From: a virus
IMG/VR virus record: IMGVR_UViG_3300031952_001574
Span: 1-24,220 of that record
Length of the DNA stretch: 24,220 nt
Direction: 5' to 3' (one strand)
In this document: positions 23,315 through 24,220 of the stretch, one piece after another
Numbering within the stretch: position 1 is the first letter of the stretch
Layout: each line of letters opens with the position of its first letter
Made by a program: the position numbers and the translations under genes
Notes under the pieces: model-generated
The model's input: only the letters and a program-made list of their open reading frames with translations
The model's database searches: none
Told to the model about the DNA's origin: nothing

Positions 23315-23967
23315 TACTTCTCCTCTAATACATAAATAGAATTTACACCATCATATTGTACATGTTTATAATCTGTTTTTAAGAACCAATTAGTAATGGC
23401 ATTGGTATGAAATGTTTTACCTGGGTCTACATTACCATAACAATCCTCTATGATAATCATTTTAGGTTGCCACAATTTCCATGAGAAACCAGCAAGTACT
23501 TTCAATTCTGCTCCTTCCACATCAACAACTAGTAAATCAAATTTATGGGGTACTTTATAAACAGTAAGTAGTGTATCTAATTTTCTAGCAGTAACTACTA
23601 TAACTTGTTTAGGATCATATTTAAATCCCCAAGGAGAACGTTCCATAGTTTCTCTGTCAATAGTACAACTAGTATTATTAGGTTCTAACCAAAGTTCTGT
23701 TTCACCATCAAAATCAGATATAGCACATTCTGCAACAGCTACCAGATTTCTTTTATGTACTTCTTTACAACGTTCAGCAAGAAAATGGTTAGGTTCTACA
23801 TACAAACCTTCCCACCCTGCTTCAGCTAACCCCCAAGTGTTTGACATATTATAACCATCAAAAGCACCTACTTCAACAAAATAACCATTAAGTTTGTCAT
23901 TGAAATATATTCCATATAACTGATTTACATTTGCTAATTGACAATCTTGTGCTATTTTATATGTCAT
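23314..23967 (-). CDS. FkbM-type methyltransferase, copy 1
   Basis: A 217-residue SAM-dependent methyltransferase. It has FVEVGAFDG (30-38), GLAEAGWEGLYVEP (46-59) and LLVVDVEGAELKVLAGF near the end, the standard FkbM signatures. AGGAT precedes ATG 23967, which lies 3 nt after the stop of the GT4-like gene. It is a tandem duplicate of the next gene. Such enzymes are common in capsule, O-antigen and phage glycan clusters and probably cap or decorate a sugar here. Confidence 0.88.
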   Translation of the reverse strand: MTYKIAQDCQLANVNQLYGIYFNDKLNGYFVEVGAFDGYNMSNTWGLAEAGWEGLYVEPNHFLAERCKEVHKRNLVAVAECAISDFDGETELWLEPNNTSCTIDRETMERSPWGFKYDPKQVIVVTARKLDTLLTVYKVPHKFDLLVVDVEGAELKVLAGFSWKLWQPKMIIIEDCYGNVDPGKTFHTNAITNWFLKTDYKHVQYDGVNSIYVLEEK

Positions 23968-23970
23968 ATT

Positions 23971-24220
23971 TTATCCTAAGTGTGCAAAGATTTTTGGAAC
24001 AATATATTCCCAACTAAATTTCTGATGTATCTCTTCTAATTCGTCTTCATCTGGTGGAGTGGGTGTAAGTACTAGAATATCTTCTAATTGTTTTGTTATG
24101 TCACTATGCATATCCACAAATATACCATGTTTTCTATACCATCTATAAGTATCTAAAGCAGGTACAATTGGTACTGCCCCACAAACTAAACCTTCTACAC
24201 CCATCATCTCAAAACCCTCA
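23971..24220 (-). CDS. C-terminal end of a GT4-like glycosyltransferase (5' end outside window)
   Basis: The reading frame enters from the window edge and ends at TAA 23973-23971; about 82 residues are visible. The first of them, EGFEMMGVEGLVCGAVPIVP, match the donor-binding E-x7-E stretch of GT4 family enzymes (EGFG...EAMACG-x-PV). The remainder, with a closing helix (IHQKFSWEYIVPKIFAHL), fits the C-terminal tail of that family. The N-terminal acceptor domain lies outside the window. It is probably the first visible gene of the glycan cluster. Confidence 0.75.
   Translation of the reverse strand, partial: EGFEMMGVEGLVCGAVPIVPALDTYRWYRKHGIFVDMHSDITKQLEDILVLTPTPPDEDELEEIHQKFSWEYIVPKIFAHLG

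Noticed and set aside
1-24220. tRNA or rRNA genes, integrase or insertion sequences
   Set aside because: No cloverleaf-like sequence, recombinase motif or terminal-repeat pair was found by eye; a dedicated search could still reveal a tRNA.

Overview
This window looks like part of the genome of a tailed double-stranded DNA phage (Caudoviricetes, HK97-type head) or a closely related provirus, probably from an uncultured host. All convincing genes lie on the minus strand, so transcription runs from base 24220 towards base 1. The evidence is an adjacent block of large terminase, portal, maturation protease/scaffold, putative decoration protein and major capsid protein (bases 479-6221), preceded by a set of fibre-like proteins. 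Base composition is mostly AT-rich. Starts are preceded by clear Shine-Dalgarno sites (GGAGG, AAGGAG, AGGAG), all three stop codons act as stops (standard bacterial code), and genes are packed with 1-8 nt overlaps. The host is therefore a bacterium that uses SD-led initiation, but it cannot be named from this sequence.

Layout in transcription order. (1) 24220-18483 is a glycan-type gene cluster: the end of a GT4-like glycosyltransferase, two tandem FkbM-type methyltransferases, a short NAD-dependent sugar epimerase/dehydratase, a putative glycosyltransferase of a KP-x-DFG-x-N family, a tiny zinc-knuckle protein, a GT2/GT27-like glycosyltransferase, a second KP-x-DFG-x-N protein, and two tandem class I methyltransferases. 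(2) 18486-16749 holds a radical SAM enzyme and a much more GC-rich GH25-type lysozyme, followed by a non-coding stretch with a palindrome. (3) 16748-13941 is a second glycan block: a third KP-x-DFG-x-N protein, two methyltransferases and a second GT27-like glycosyltransferase carrying a zinc ribbon. (4) 13938-6221 encodes the fibre/adhesin proteins. Three of them carry long serine-alternating repeats (Ser-Ala, Ser-Ile, Ser-Val, Ser-Pro). The others are a tail-fibre-like protein and a small BppU-N-like domain protein. (5) 6221-1 is the packaging and head module, plus a partial gene after the capsid gene.

The most interesting reading joins parts 1, 3 and 4. The virion-type proteins have hundreds of serines in a strict every-second-residue pattern. 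They sit in one co-directional, translationally coupled array with two glycosyltransferases whose motifs (D-x-H; Q-G-S...W-x-x-x...E; G-H-x-F-R) resemble polypeptide GalNAc-transferases, plus several further sugar-active and methyl-transferring enzymes. I infer a phage-encoded system that O-glycosylates, and possibly O-methylates, mucin-like fibre stalks. This is a hypothesis: the cassette could instead act on the capsid, the DNA or the host surface.

No tRNA, rRNA, CRISPR array, integrase, transposase or reverse transcriptase is visible. The longest gene-free stretches are 16749-16934 and 381-478.
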